A stretch of 64,000 nt of DNA from Artemisia argyi (lineage: Eukaryota > Streptophyta > Magnoliopsida > Asterales > Asteraceae), in the NCBI GenBank assembly GCA_030686995.1, contig CM060707.1, forward strand, positions 87,964,472 to 88,028,471, given 5' to 3'. Below, piece after piece: positions 25,630 through 39,100 of this stretch; the stretch's first letter is position 1, and every line of letters begins with the position of its first letter. Made by a program: the position numbers and the translations under genes. The notes beneath the pieces are model-generated. The model was not told the DNA's origin and did no database searches. It saw only the letters and a list, made by a program, of their open reading frames with translations.

Positions 25630-28628
25630 TGTAACAATTCGCAATTTCAGGTTAACTTTCATTCCCGAAAATTTCACTATTCACTTTTTACTATTCACTT
25701 TTCACTATTCATCTCAGAAATTTTTATTTCATATTCTCGTAAGTTAAACTATTTTAATGATAATCCGAGAGTTTGACGCTCGTCGGATCATTTCTGCAAA
25801 AATCACAAAGCCGTGTCCGAGATTTACTTTTAGGTTTAAACGTCCTTCCAGCATCCCGATATATCCATAAAACATTATAAACAATAGAAATATGATTTTC
25901 TATCATTTTATGACAATTCCAAAAGTTTCGGAATTTTACGTTTTTCAGTTCAGCGTTTTACGCGAATTGCGCGTTTTAGACCCGTGTTTCCAGTTTTTAG
26001 CAGGGTTTTAGCACCCGATAGATCCTACCACTCATTTTATATTTTATTATGGACTATATTGACATGTTTAACAATACTTTCAAGTTTCATATTTTTACGA
26101 TACCCGGTTTTACGTTTTGAGGCTTAATCATTTACGGTTAGCAATTAACGGGACCAAAACTCACTACGTAACTTATATAAGGCCAAGATTCATCCACCTA
26201 GTCCCTTCCCCTTGTCCATGAACGTGTATATGGTGGCCTTGGTGGCTTGATAATGAGCCTAGGAAAGTATATGGTCTAAGAACAACCAAGTATGCATAGA
26301 TGTGTTTAGTTTTTAACCATTAGTTCATTATACTTCATGTGTTCCAATTTTAACCAAAAGTAAGTACTAGCTAACCTCCTCACTTGCACTATAAAAGGAA
26401 ACTCATCTCTTCATTCTTTTCATCACCATTTAAAACTTCCCAACAGAATTCCATAGCTTCATCATCTTTGATCTTCAAGTTACAAATTACATACCAAAGT
26501 TCAAGGTCTTAGTATTCTCTACCTAGTTCTTAAGTTTGTTTGGTGATTACATGGTTGAATTAGGAGCTACACAAGGTTACTAGGGCTGAAGTTAAATGGT
26601 TTTCACAAGGGTTAGATCAAGGCTAGCAAGGGTTACAAGAGTTGTGGTTAAGGGTTTACAAGCATAGGTTTAGTGTCCTAGTTCATACTTGACTTCCTTT
26701 CTTAAGTGAAAGCCAAAAGTTCTAAGAAACCCTTATACACTTTCTTGCTCAATATCATTTCATGCTTATTATGTTTCTTTCATGCTATATATGGTCTTTG
26801 TATTGTGTTCATGATGTTTAAAAATGGATAAAACAAGTATTGGTATACATATGTTAACTTATGACAAGTAAACAAGCAAACTAGTGATTTTTATGGAAAA
26901 CCACGACCACAATAGTATAACTTTGATATTTGACACTTACTTATTGTTAAAGAGGACTTAACAAGGAAAACATAGCAATTTGAATCACCCAAAACGAGTA
27001 TACGAGTCAAAAGTTATGACCATTTGAAGTTAGCGAAACCAAAACGGCAAATCTGCCTAAATTGCATTCTGATCAAATTATGATTTTTAAAGTCCCACTT
27101 CTGGTCCGATTCATCAAAAAGTTAAAACACGAAAGTTGTCCGGAACAACGTTTTCGTTCAGGAATAAAGAAGCTCGAGACCTGAAAACGCTTTCTGAGTG
27201 ATAAATTTCTTCAAATTCTTAACAGCCCATTTTTAGACCAAAGTTACTATATAATCATTATAATTAGATGAGACCAAGAGGTCTAATGACCTAAAGCCGA
27301 GACCACAACCATGGCTAAAGCCAAGGTTGAGTCTCAAGATCATGGTAACAATGACCAAGGTCACGGCAAAGCTACGGCTAAATACCATATAACTATTAAA
27401 GATCAAAGCTTATATATATATATATGTTATCAAATACTACAATAGTAGGGAGCCTCATGTGAGGAGTTCATTGAGTAAGCCGTCGAGACGAGTTGTGGAT
27501 TTACGAGTTAAAGTGTCCTGGCTCCTCGAACGTTTACTCCATGACTTCTGAATTATGTCGGCCCGAACGGTAGTAAGAGATTTACAACCTATACATGTTT
27601 CATAGACCACTTATATTCAAAGACTTACACTATATACTAAGTACTACATCATGAACATTATGCAAGACATATATAGGCAATTCGTCGTATTCTTAGACGT
27701 TACTCCAAACCTAAGTCGCAACGTTCTATTATAGGCTGCTCTTAGAGACTTTCGCGATTCGACTACCACTATCATTTCTCATTACATAGACTTAAGGTGA
27801 GTCATAGCCCCTACTCTTTTCGTACTTGTCTTAACTCTTTGGGGGAGATACATGCTCAACTACTTGTTTACTTGTACAAATACTCAAAACGTCTATACTT
27901 GACTGTGTTGTACTTGATTGCTTACATACATGACTGCGTTATACTTAATTGCGTTATTCTATTTATTGACTAGTAGTTGTCTTTGGGAATTGACTCCCAG
28001 TTGTCTTTGGGAAGTGGCTCCCAGTTGTCTTTGGGAATTGACTCCCAGTTGTCTTTGATACATCCTAACATTTGCGAATGTTTGGATACATCATAAAAGT
28101 GAGGTCTTCGGAGATGAAGTAGAGACTCACTACTAATTGCTTAATTGTCTTGATGAACTTATACATGTCTTTATTATACTATATTTGTAGCAGTGGGTTG
28201 TGAACACACAGGTTACAAGTCTCTTATGGCGGGACTTGTAACTGAGTGGATTCTCGATGCCTTTGCTGTGTGATCATTCTTTAAGGATTTTTCAACTGTT
28301 TTAAGACAAACTCTATGAACTCACCAACCATTGTGTTGACACTTTAGCATGTTATCTCAGGTCTATAAGGCGATAGCTAGTGCATGGAACTTAGAGTCAA
28401 GCTGCATATTCTGAAAACTTACGCTTTTATCATTTACCATTCAAACATTTTGTATACATTTATGTATCATACTTTGAAATCTCATGTTGGTAACTTTGAA
28501 TTCATTAATCGAATGGTAACTTTTCAAAACGTCTCATTTAGAGTTCGTTTTCTATAACTTGTACTTTGTATTATGAAGTAGCACCCCTGTGACACAGTCT
28601 TCCGCTGCGGTATTTTGGGGGTGTTACA
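25630..28628 (+). repeat. 5' LTR, 2999 bp
   Basis: Starts TGTAACAATTCG and ends GGGGGTGTTACA. The TATA box ctataaaagg at about 26389-26398 gives a U3 of about 760 bp. From about 27975 to 28060 there are 3.5 copies of a 24-bp unit (ttgtctttgggaattgactc-type). It differs from the 3' LTR at about two dozen sites by eye, roughly 99% identity, so the insertion is recent. Confidence 0.95.
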
Positions 28629-28650
28629 GATTGGTACCAGAGCCTTGGTT
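28629..28650 (+). other. Primer-binding site (initiator Met tRNA type)
   Basis: gattggtaccagagccttgg directly after the 5' LTR resembles TGGTATCAGAGCC, the usual site for initiator methionine tRNA in plant LTR elements, with a T-to-C change in the middle. Confidence 0.8.
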
Positions 28651-29300
28651 ATAGAGAACTAGGTTGCATTTAGTACCTAGACTATAACTGCTATATACGT
28701 TGAGACCTTCCTCTTTATTTGCCTTACACACAATACATACACATATGCTTTTTGGTTAGAGGTTTGCTTAGTTCCACGCTATTAGATGATGTGACTTTAG
28801 TATTATAAGGAGCCCCAGAGATTAGTTGAGTCATTAAAAACATGGAGCTCAGTAATAACTAATTATTTAACTTGATCTTGTGACAGTTCTTGTTTGATGA
28901 GACACAAGATTTGAGTTAAATAATATTATTGCTTAGCTTTAGGGATTTGATGACTTGATTATCTTACTATCGGCCTCAGAAGGCGGATTTTGTGTCGGAA
29001 ATTCTTAAGTAGGATGATTTAGAATCTCCTTATTTAAATGGATTGGGACGCCTCTTCAGTTAAATAAAGAAATTGTAAATCACCGAACCATGATTTTATG
29101 ATCCCTTACTTACATAAATTTGGACGCTTCTTTATGTAAGTAATGAGTTATAAATAAGTGGGCTTATGTACATCCGATACAACTCCTTAACTAGAATCTT
29201 AGACGAATCAGAGTGAACACCACTATATTAGAGATCCCGAATTCTCTTAGACACATCGTAAGTAGTTAACATCAACAGAACTTCGGGGCGAAGTTCTCCT
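28651..29300 (+). other. Internal region without coding capacity
   Basis: About 650 bp with stops in all frames. There is no zinc knuckle, protease, RT or integrase motif. Confidence 0.85.
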
Positions 29301-29314
29301 TAAGGGGTAGAGAC
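29301..29314 (+). other. Polypurine tract
   Basis: taaggggtagagac immediately before the TGTAAC of the 3' LTR. Confidence 0.75.
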
Positions 29315-32300
29315 TGTAACAATTCGCAATTTCAGGTTAACTTTCATTCCCGAAAATTTCACTATTCACTTTTTACTATTCACTTTTTACTATTCATCTC
29401 AGAAATTTTTATTTCATATTCTCGTAAGTTAAACTATTTTAACGATAATCCGAGAGTTTGACGCTCGTCGGATCATTTCTGCAAAAATCACAAAGCCGTG
29501 TCCGAGATTTACTTTTAGGTTTAAACGTCCTTCCAGCATCCCGATATATCCATAAAACATTATAAACAATAGAAATATGATTTTCTATCATTTTATGACA
29601 ATTCCAAAAGTTTCGGAATTTTACGTTTTTCAGTTCAGCGTTTTACGCGAATTGCGCGTTTTAGACCCGTGTTTCCAGTTTTTAGCAGGGTTTTAGCACC
29701 CGATAGATCCTACCACCCATTTTATATTTTATTATGGACTATATTGACATGTTTAACAATACTTTCAAGTTTCATATTTTTACGATACCCGGTTTTACGT
29801 TTTGAGGCTTAATCATTTACGGTTAGCAATTAACGGGACCAAAACTCACTACGTAACTTATATAAGGCCAAGATTCATCCACCTAGTCCCTTCCCCTTGT
29901 CCATGAACGTGTATATGGTGGCCTTGGTGGCTTGATAATGAGCCTAGGAAAGTATATGGTCTAAGAACAACCAAGTATGCATAGATGTGTTTAGTTTTTA
30001 ACCATTAGTTCATTATACTTCATGTGTTCCAATTTTAACCACAAGTAAGTACTAGCTAACCTCCTCACTTGCACTATAAAAGGAAACTCATCTCTTCATT
30101 CTTTTCATCACCATTTAAAACTTCCCAACATAATTCCATAGCTTCATCATCTTTGATCTTCAAGTTACAAATTACATACCAAAGTTCAAGGTCTTAGTAT
30201 TCTCTACCTAGTTCTTAAGTTTGTTTGGTGATTCCATGGTTGAATTAGGAGCTACACAAGGTTACTAGGGCTGAAGTTAAATGGTTTTCACAAGGGTTAG
30301 ATCAAGGCTAGCAAGGGTTACAAGAGTTGTGGTGAAGGGTTTACAAGCATAGGTTTAGTGTCCTAGTTCATACTTGACTTCCTTTCTTAAGTGAAAGCCA
30401 AAAGTTGTAAGAAACCCTTATACACTTTCTTGCTCAATATCATTTCATGCTTATTATGTTTCTTTCATGCTATATATGGTCTTTGTATTGTGTTCATGAT
30501 GTTTAAAAATGGATAAAACAAGTATTGGTATACATATGTTAACTTATGACAAGTAAACAAGCAAACTAGTGATTTTTATGGAAAACCACGACCACAATAG
30601 TATAACTTTGATATTTGACACTTACTTATTGTTAAATAGGACTTAACAAGGAAAACATAGCAATTTGAATCACCCAAAACGAGTATACGAGTCAAAAGTT
30701 ATGACCATTTGAAGTTAGCGAAACCAAAACGGCAAATCTGCCTAAATTGCATTCTGATCAAATTATGATTTTTAAAGTCCCACTTCTGGTCCGATTCATC
30801 AAAAAGTTAAAACACGAAAGTTGTCCGGAACGACGTTTTCATTCAGGAACAAAGAAGCTCGAGACCTGAAAACGCTTTCTGAGTGATAAATTTCTTCAAA
30901 TTCTTAACAGCCCATTTTTAGACCAAAGTTACTATATAATCATTATAATTAGATGAGACCAAGAGGTCTAATGACCTAAAGCCGAGACCACAACCATGGC
31001 TAAAGCCAAGGTTGAGTCTCAAGATCATGGTAACAATGACCAAGGTCACGGCAAAGCTACGGGTAAAGACCATATAACTATTAAAGATCAAAGCTTATAT
31101 ATATATATATATGTTATCAAATACTACAATAGTAGGGAGCCTCATGTGAGGAGTTCATTGAGTAAGCCGTCGAGACGAGTTGTGGATTTACGAGTTAAAG
31201 TGTCCTGGCTCCTCGAACGTTTACTCCATGACTTCTGAATTATGTCGGCCCGAACGGTAGTAAGAGATTTACAACCTATACATGTTTCATAGACCACTTA
31301 TATTCAAAGACTTACACTATATACTAAGTACTACATCATGAACATTATGCAAGACATATATAGGCAATTCGTCGTATTCTTAGACGTTACTCCAAACCTA
31401 AGTCGCAACGTTCTATTATAGGCTGCTCTTAGAGACTTTCGCGATTCGACTACCACTATCATTTCTCATTACATAGACTTAAGGTGAGTCATAGCCCCTA
31501 CTCTTTTCGTACTTGTCTTAACTCTTTGGGGGAGATACATGCTCAACTACTTGTTTACTTGTACAAATACTCAAAACGTCTATACTTGACTGTGTTGTAC
31601 TTGATTGCTTACATACATGACTGCGTTATACTTAATTGCGTTATTCTATTTATTGACTAGTAGTTGTCTTTGGGAATTGACTCCCAGTTGTCTTTGGGAA
31701 GTGGCTCCCAGTTGTCTTTGGGAATTGACTCCCAGTTGTCTTTGATACATCCTAACATTTGCGAATGTTTGGATACATCATAAAAGTGAGGTCTTCGGAG
31801 ATGAAGTAGAGACTCACTACTAATTGCTTAATTGTCTTGATGAACTTATACATGTCTTTATTATACTATATTTGTAGCAGTGGGTTGTGAACACACAGGT
31901 TACAAGTCTCTTATGGAGGGACTTGTAACTGAGTGGATTCTCGATGCCTTTGCTGTGTGATCATTCTTTAAGGATTTTTCAACTGGTTTAAGACAAACTC
32001 TATGAACTCACCAACCATTGTGTTGACACTTTAGCATGTTATCTCAGGTCTATAAGGCGATAGCTAGTGCGTGGAACTTAGAGTCAAGCTGCATATTCTG
32101 AAGACTTACGCTTTTATCATTTACCATTCAAAGATTTTGTATACATTTATGTATCATACTTTGAAATCTCATGTTGGTAACTTTGGATTCATTAATCGAA
32201 TGGTAACTTTTCAAAACGTCTCATTTAGAGTTCGTTTTCTATAACTTGTACTTTGTATTATGAAGTAGCACCCCTGTGACACAGTCTTCCGCTGCGGTAT

Positions 32301-32315
32301 TTTGGGGGTGTTACA
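29315..32315 (+). repeat. 3' LTR, 3001 bp
   Basis: Same ends, TATA box (about 30073-30082) and 24-bp tandem units (about 31660-31745) as the 5' LTR. The (TA)n run near 31100 is longer by a few repeats. The open frame at 30996-31238 exists only because the matching stop in the other LTR is mutated, so it is not a gene. Confidence 0.95.
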
Positions 32316-32686
32316 TTAACTCATTTCATCATGGGCTTGGTTTTCTTTTTCTTGCTAATTGGGCTGAAAATGGGAAATGGGCTTGACACAGTTTGGACCT
32401 CTCGAACATCAAATACGCATCCTACCACTGGAACAACACTGAATTTTGTGAAAGGTTATGGCCTGAATCTATTTAATCACTTTAAATGCTAGGCCGAATT
32501 AAGTCTTTCGTTAAACTCTTCGTGCTCGTTTTGTCCACTTTTGCCTCGTTTTCAATCTTTTTGTACCTACAACACATAAAAACACAATCCAAAGATATTT
32601 GCAATATAATTTGGCATATTTGGTTGTTTTTAGTATTTTTATAGTCCAATATGGGTATAAAATGATGAGTATTTACACACTCATCA
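32316..32686 (-). mobile_element. Gypsy LTR end with 24-bp terminal hairpin (LTR a)
   Basis: Ends on plus with an inverted repeat, TGATGAGT-8 nt-ACTCATCA (32663-32686). On minus this is the LTR start, TGATGAGTGTGTAAATACTC. The left part was split off by the element at 25630-32315. The last 200 bases resemble, at lower identity, those of LTR b before 34685. Confidence 0.55.
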
Positions 32687-34685
32687 ATTATAAGCAGGAT
32701 CAAACAACAATGACAGTAAATGAACAAGAACAAAAGTAGCAGCATCAACAGTAGCCAAAGTGGCTACTTCAAGCTTAAAAATAAGTGACCAAATAAGCTA
32801 TATGGCCAAAACTAAAGGCAATCCTAAATAGTATACCTAGGTGGCTTTCTAAAACTACAAATCACAAAACCAGTGATCAAACATGGACCAAGAATACGGC
32901 CCTAATCAACAATGGTCAGTACTGGATGCATGGGAATTCATGGTCCTAGGGGGGCTAATTTAGGGGCCTCGTTAACTGTCTTAAAAGCTTCATAAAAATA
33001 AAATAAAATTACCGGCATGTACGCAAGCTAGCAGAGAAGCCATGAACCCATTTTCATGTCGTAAGTACCAAAGACGAGTGAGTTAAAAAATGTCCTTTGG
33101 GGGGCTGTAGGGGAACTTGTAACTGATGCACACTTGTGCCAAACACTCCATAAGATTCTCAGCATGCTTTTTAATACTATGAAAACAGGTTTTAACACGA
33201 GTTTTTGGACAATTACAATCTAACTAAGCCTAACAACATTTAAAAAACTACACTGAACCTATGAAAATGGGTAAACTTAGAAACTAAAGTAAGCTATCTC
33301 AAGGCTAAAGAGTATGGTTTTCAACCTAATCTAGAGGCTAACAGTAAATACGAATAAGCTATTGAAACTACAATGAGCAATAAAAAAAACAGAATCAATG
33401 AACAAGCTAAAGACAGATAAGCAGAGTTGAGTAAGGGTCTCAAGCAAAGCTGTTGTAAAGAAAAGAGCTTAAAAATTTAAATTGCTTCAAATTAAAACTT
33501 TCATTGATAGAGAAAAATAAAGAGTACAAAGACTTTAACTTTAGAAAAAATATTATTTAAAACCCTAACTTAGAAGTAATTAAACTACTAAAAAATTAAA
33601 ACTAAGACCTCCTGCCCTTTAGGCTACAACATCCCTATCTATTTATACTCATCCAACTAGGGTTTCACTTGAATCTTTGATGCTTCTCTTGTCTGCCTTT
33701 GATACTCTTTGGAATAAATCCCAGCCGTTGATTAGCTTCCCATTCATCTCATCCCTTAAATCAATTTTGCCGCCCAGTTTGGTTGTGGATTGCTGACGGG
33801 GCTTGGGTGGTAGGTACGGGTTTGTGAGGGTTTGGGGGATGTGAAAGTGGGGGGTGGCTTTTGAGGTATTGGGAGAAGGTATTGCGTGTAGCAGGGGTGG
33901 TGGTGGTTATTTGCTCCCTGGGTAAAGAGGTGAGGTGGAAGATGGGTTAGTTGTTTCCTGGGTAATACGAGAGGTAGGGGAAGTGTGTTTGATTGACTGG
34001 TCAATTTGACCAAAAGGAGGGTGTTTATATTAAAACGTAAAAGTGGTATTGGGTATTGGGCTTTAAGGGTAGTTTGGGTGGGCAGAAGATGGATTTGGGC
34101 CCAAGGTAACGGATTAGATGTTGAGGTTTAGTAAATAAAGGGTCCGTTAGGTTTAATAAGAAAACAAAGCCTAAGGACCATTTGTGAAGTTCTCCAAAAC
34201 TGAAGGGTCAATGCTGCCAAATTCCTAAAATATAATCCAAGGGTCGAATATGCCAAGTTATGAATTTCCAAAGTTAATATGATCATTTTTCTCCAAAGTG
34301 TAATTCCGGGGGCCATTATCGACAACTTTGCAAACTTGTGGGACTGAAATTGCGAAATTGTGAAATTTCAGGGCCAAACTTGTACACTTTTGAAAACTTT
34401 TCACCCAAAGATCATTTTTGGTTAATTTTGATTTTCAAGACTTGGTTTGACTTTTCAAAATAAACGCTCAAGGACTAGTTTTGACAACTTTTGAAAGTTA
34501 GGGGACTAAAACTGCCAATTATGCAAACTTTGTTCATTTTTCGTTAGTTTTCAATCCTTTTGCATTTGAAACATATAAAACACGATCTTTGGGATATTTT
34601 TATTATTTTGATGCATTCTTGAATGTTTTCACGCATTTTGGCAGTTAAAATACGGTAAAAATGATGAGTATTTACACACTCATCA
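32687..34685 (-). mobile_element. Gypsy LTR-like sequence, minus strand (LTR b)
   Basis: Ends with the same 24-bp hairpin (34662-34685). On minus, a TATA-like gtataaatag (about 33639-33648) sits about 1 kb in. It is followed by accctag-type leader sequence, as in an LTR U3/R. The left boundary is not clear and part could be internal gypsy sequence. It abuts the copia gag at 34686, so it cut or replaced the copia 5' end. The ORF at 33756-34013 (minus) is G/T-rich low complexity and not convincing. Confidence 0.5.
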
Positions 34686-36181
34686 ATGGTCTAGGAAGCT
34701 TTGATTGGAGCATGGAGTTTGAAAAAGCACCTGTTCAGCTTGCTATGGTAGATGCTTCACCAAGTTCATCCACTAACTCTGAGATATGCTCTAAGTGCAA
34801 TGATATGTAACAAAAGTTACTTAGTGAATATGTAGCTGAAAGAGATAAATTTCAAAAGGCTAGGGCTGAGATAACTGGTTATCAATTGACTTTAGAGTCA
34901 ATGGAGGCCAAAATCATTACACATGAAAACAATGAAGTAGCATGGCTTGAAACATATAAACAACATGATTACCTAGTTAAGTTAAGTGAATGGAAACTAG
35001 GTTGTAAGGTGTCTGAACTAGAGAAAGTGACTGCTGAAAGGGATAAGTTGTTAGAAAAACTTGTTGTGTGAAATTAGGCAGGTGTGTCACATGTTCAATT
35101 TGTTGAAAAGCAAAGAACATCTAATATTAAGACAGACCTAGGTTATGATAATGATAGCAATGAAGGCATTCCATTTAAGGGCAAGGAACTAAATCTTACA
35201 GTAGATACCTCCACTAATGATGAAGGAATACCTTAGTCCAACACCTCCTGAATTTAAGAAAGAAAAGGGATATAATGCAGTTCCCCACCCCCAGGTAGCT
35301 TTCAACCTCCTAGAAAAGATGTTGACTGTTATGGTGTAGATAATATAGAGTTTAGGAAAAAGCTTAAAAGTAAAACTAACCCTGAAACTTTAGAAAAGTC
35401 TGTTGAAGCACCTAAGGTTGAAGAGAAAAAGTTTTCAAAACAAGCAGTACCTCCAAACACTTTTCGAAGTACTGTTGATCACTCAGCAGTACCTCAATGA
35501 AAATTCTTTCAAAATACTGCTAAATTTAGAAAATCTTATGGAAGGGGATTTGGGGATATTGGTCCAAAGGTCTGTTATGTATGTTATAGTCCTCATCATT
35601 TGATTAAAGACTGTGATTATCATTCAGAATACTTAAGTAAATATCCAAAGACCAGAACAGCACAACCAAGTCATAGGGAGAATAAGCCAAGGGACAACAA
35701 ACCAGTTTGGAACTATACAAATAGGGTTAACCATAGTAATTTCTCAAAAGACTATAGGTACCCTCATCAGAAAAGGTCATACTCAAAACCCTCAGTACCT
35801 TCACAAAGTACTGATAGAAAGTTCCCTAACCAAGATGTTTCTAGCAAATACTCAAGTGTAAGACCTAGGAGGTACCATCACTACAACCCTAGAAGGCCTT
35901 ACAACACAAGAAAAGATGCTAGAACACAGAACCCAACTCCTAAAGTTACAACTAAATGGGTTAAGAAAGAAAGTATTGCTGGGGTAGAACCAGTACTTTC
36001 AGAGGTTAAGGAAGAAAAAGGGAAAATTGATCATGAAAAACCAATAGTTTTGGAAACAAAAACCTTAATTCTTGATCATGCTTTCAAAGACAGTGGTGAT
36101 TACATACTCAAAAATTTTGAGTATGTCACTCCACAGGGGGAACACAAGTCAGTAATGGCTTGGGTTCCTAATAATAACTAA
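34686..36181 (+). pseudogene. Copia gag remnant with CCHC zinc knuckle
   Basis: Begins inside gag (..FDWSMEFEKAPVQLAM..). It continues with a coiled-coil segment (34886-35068) rich in Glu/Lys and Leu, which in this family precedes the nucleocapsid. A zinc knuckle CYVC-x4-H-x4-C lies at about 35575-35616. It leads into a basic Tyr/Arg/Ser-rich nucleocapsid tail ending at TAA 36179-36181. Stops at 34807-34809 and about 35069, plus frame changes between 35070 and 35590, destroy the ORF. Gag normally forms the particle and packages element RNA. The frame differs from pol, and gag ends 15 bases before the pol ATG. Confidence 0.85.
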
Positions 36182-36195
36182 CCTTATTCATGTGA

Positions 36196-39100
36196 ATGCA
36201 GGGCAACCCAGAGGAGGAGCTTAAAGATCATCTTATTGTAGATAGTGGTTGCTCTGGCAGTATGACAGGAGAAAAGAAACTCTTGTCAGATTTTAAAGCT
36301 TATTTTGGAGGAAAAGTTGCATTTGGGAATGATCCTGATGGAGGAAGAATAACTGGCAAAGGAACTATCAAGGCAGGAAACATTGATTTTAAAGATGTTA
36401 GATATGTGAAGGAGCTCAAATTCAATCTTTTGTCAGTATCTCAGATTTGTGATAAGAAGTATCCTGTGTTATTCTTTGACACAAAATGTCTTATACTCTC
36501 TCCTGATTTCAAGTTAGAAGATAGAAAGAATGTAAACTCTGCTGAAAGAGCAACATGTTTGATTGCAAGAGCAACTATGGAAGAAGCACATCAATGGCAC
36601 AGAAGATTGGGGCTTGTCAATTTTAAGAACATCAATAAGCTGGTCAGAGGTAATTTAGTTAGAGGTTTACCTTCTAAAACATTCAAGAATGATCACTCAT
36701 GTCTTGCTTGTAGGAAGGGTAAACAGCACAAGGCTTCTTGTAAGAAGATTGATGAGAAAACCATTAGAGAGCCTTTGGAATTGCTGCACATGGATCTGTT
36801 TGGACCTGTTTCAGTTGTTAGTCTGAACAAGAAGAAGTACTGCTTGGTTGTAACAGATGACTGTAGCAGATTTAGTTGGGTCTTTTTATTATGCTTTAAA
36901 GATGAAACTTTTGAAGCTATTAATGATCTTATAATAGCACTTGAAAATCAGTTAATACTCAAGGTTAGAGTCATTAGATGTGACAATGGGACTGAGTTCA
37001 AGAATCAGCTAATGGGTGAATTTTGTGCCAAGAAAGGAATTAAAAGAGAGTTCAGTATTGCTAGAACTCCTCAACAGAATAGAGTTGCAGAAAGAAACAA
37101 TAGAACTCTTATAGAAGCAGCAAGGACAATGCTTGCAGACTCTCAATTACCTGTTCCATTCTGGGCTGAGGCTGTAAGTGCTGCTTGTTATGTGTTGAAT
37201 AGAGTATCAGTGACTAAACCTCAAATGAAGACTCCTTATGAGTTACTCATGGGAAAGAAGCCAAGCATCAAGTTTATGAAACCTTTTGGATGTCCCTTAA
37301 CCATATTAAACACTGCTGATAATTTGGGAAAATTTGATGGGAAATCAGATGAAGGATATTTATTGGGTTATTGTACCAATAGCAAAGGATTCAGGGTATA
37401 CAACAGGGCTACCAAAAAGGTTCAAGAATGTCTTCATGTTGATTTTCTGTAAGAACAAGAGAATTCTAAAGGTAAAGGTCCTGATTGGATGTTTGATCTT
37501 GATTTAATGTCTTCATCAATGAATTATGTACCTGTAAGGGAAGAAAATCTAGCTACTCCCACTGAAGAAGAAGCACAGTACATTGTTCATGATGTTAAAT
37601 TAAGATCCGAAGATGAGCCAAAAGAAAATGCCAATGAAGAAAAGAAAAATACTTCTGAGCCTCAAGGTACTGCTAAACCTAACAGTACTATTGATCCTCA
37701 AAGTACTGTTCCACCACAAATCCCAGTATCTGATGAAGATCAAGCCATTCAAGATGAACTGTCAAGGATGCTTTTTCAAGAAACAATGGCTATGTCTTAT
37801 GAAGATGAACAAATGAGAGCTTATGAAGCAGAAAAGAAGAAGGCAAAAACAACAGCCAGTACTTTACCCTAAAGTACTGCTAATCCATTTGAAAGTACTT
37901 TTCATCCTTTAGATACTTCAAATTGGATAAATACTGCTGCCGTTAATTATTCTAATATGTCTGACTTAGAAGATACTGATGATCCAAACAAGATTACTTT
38001 AGAAGACACTGATGATGAATTCGATCAAGAAGTCATTTTCTCAGATTCTAATGAAGATCCTGATATAACTAATTTGGAAGATAATCTTGAAGTCTCACCA
38101 ACTCCTACTCTCAGAATTTACAAAACACATCCTGTTACCAACATAATTGGACCCTCAGCTTCAGGGGTGCTCACAAGGACTAAGGCTAAGAATATGTCTC
38201 AACAACATACTTCTTTACTTAGTTTTATATACAAACAAAACAGGGTGAATCACAAGGATCAGAATTTGTGTTTATTTGCTTGTTTTCTATCTCAGGAAGA
38301 GCCCAAAAATATCAAACAAGCATTAGCCAAGGAAAGTTGGGTGGAAGCTATGCAAGAAGAACTCCTACACTTTAAACTTCAAGAAGTTTGGGTATTATGT
38401 GATTTACCTGATGGAAAGAAACTTATTGGAACTAAATGGGTCTTTAGAGTAAAAAGAGATGAAAGAGGGAATGTTATTAAGAACAAGGCAAGGTTAGTGG
38501 CTCAAGGATACAGACAGGAAGAAGGAGTAGACTATGATGAAGTTTTTGCTCCTATGGCAAGGATTGAAGCCATCAGGCTATTTTTGACTTTTGCATCATA
38601 TATGGGATTTCCTGTATATCAAATGGATGTTAAAAGTGCTTTTCTATATGGCAAAATCACAGAAGAAGTTTATGTCAAAAAGCCTCCTGGTTTTGAAGAC
38701 CCTACACACCCAAACAAAGTCTACAAGGTAATCAAGGCTCTGTATGGCCTTCATCAAGCTCCAAGAGCATGGTATGAAAGACTTTTCAATTTTCTACTAC
38801 AACATGGTTATAGAAGAGGAGCTATTGACAAGACTTTGTTTATCAAGAGTGATAAGAAGGATATCATGCTTGTCCAAGTGTATGTAGATGACATTATTTT
38901 TGGTGCTACTAGGCAATCTATGGTGAAAGAATTTGAAGATCTTATGCAGAAAGAGTTTCAGATGAGTTCAATGGGAGAATTAACCTTCTTCTTGGGACTT
39001 CAAGTGCAACAGTCAAGCACTGGAATATATATTTGTCAAGATAAGTATGTTGCAGATATTCTTAAGAGATTCAATTTCACAACTGTTAGGCCTACATCTA

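Larger units (their letters stand above)
25630..32315 (+). mobile_element. Non-autonomous LTR retrotransposon with 3-kb LTRs
   Basis: A complete element flanked by the 5-bp target duplication ttaac (25625-25629 and 32316-32320). LTRs are 25630-28628 and 29315-32315 (TGTAAC...GTTACA) and the core is 28629-29314. The core has a primer-binding site and a polypurine tract but no gag or pol, so movement would need proteins from elsewhere. The LTRs are each more than four times the core. The termini suggest kinship to Tekay/Del gypsy elements, which is inference. Confidence 0.95.

Noticed and set aside
25411..25776. Lys-rich or Phe-rich ORFs
   Set aside because: Products of the poly-T run at 25521-25559, with no conserved motif.
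27975..28065. CRISPR-like spaced repeats
   Set aside because: Contiguous 24-bp tandem units in a plant LTR, without unique spacers or cas genes.
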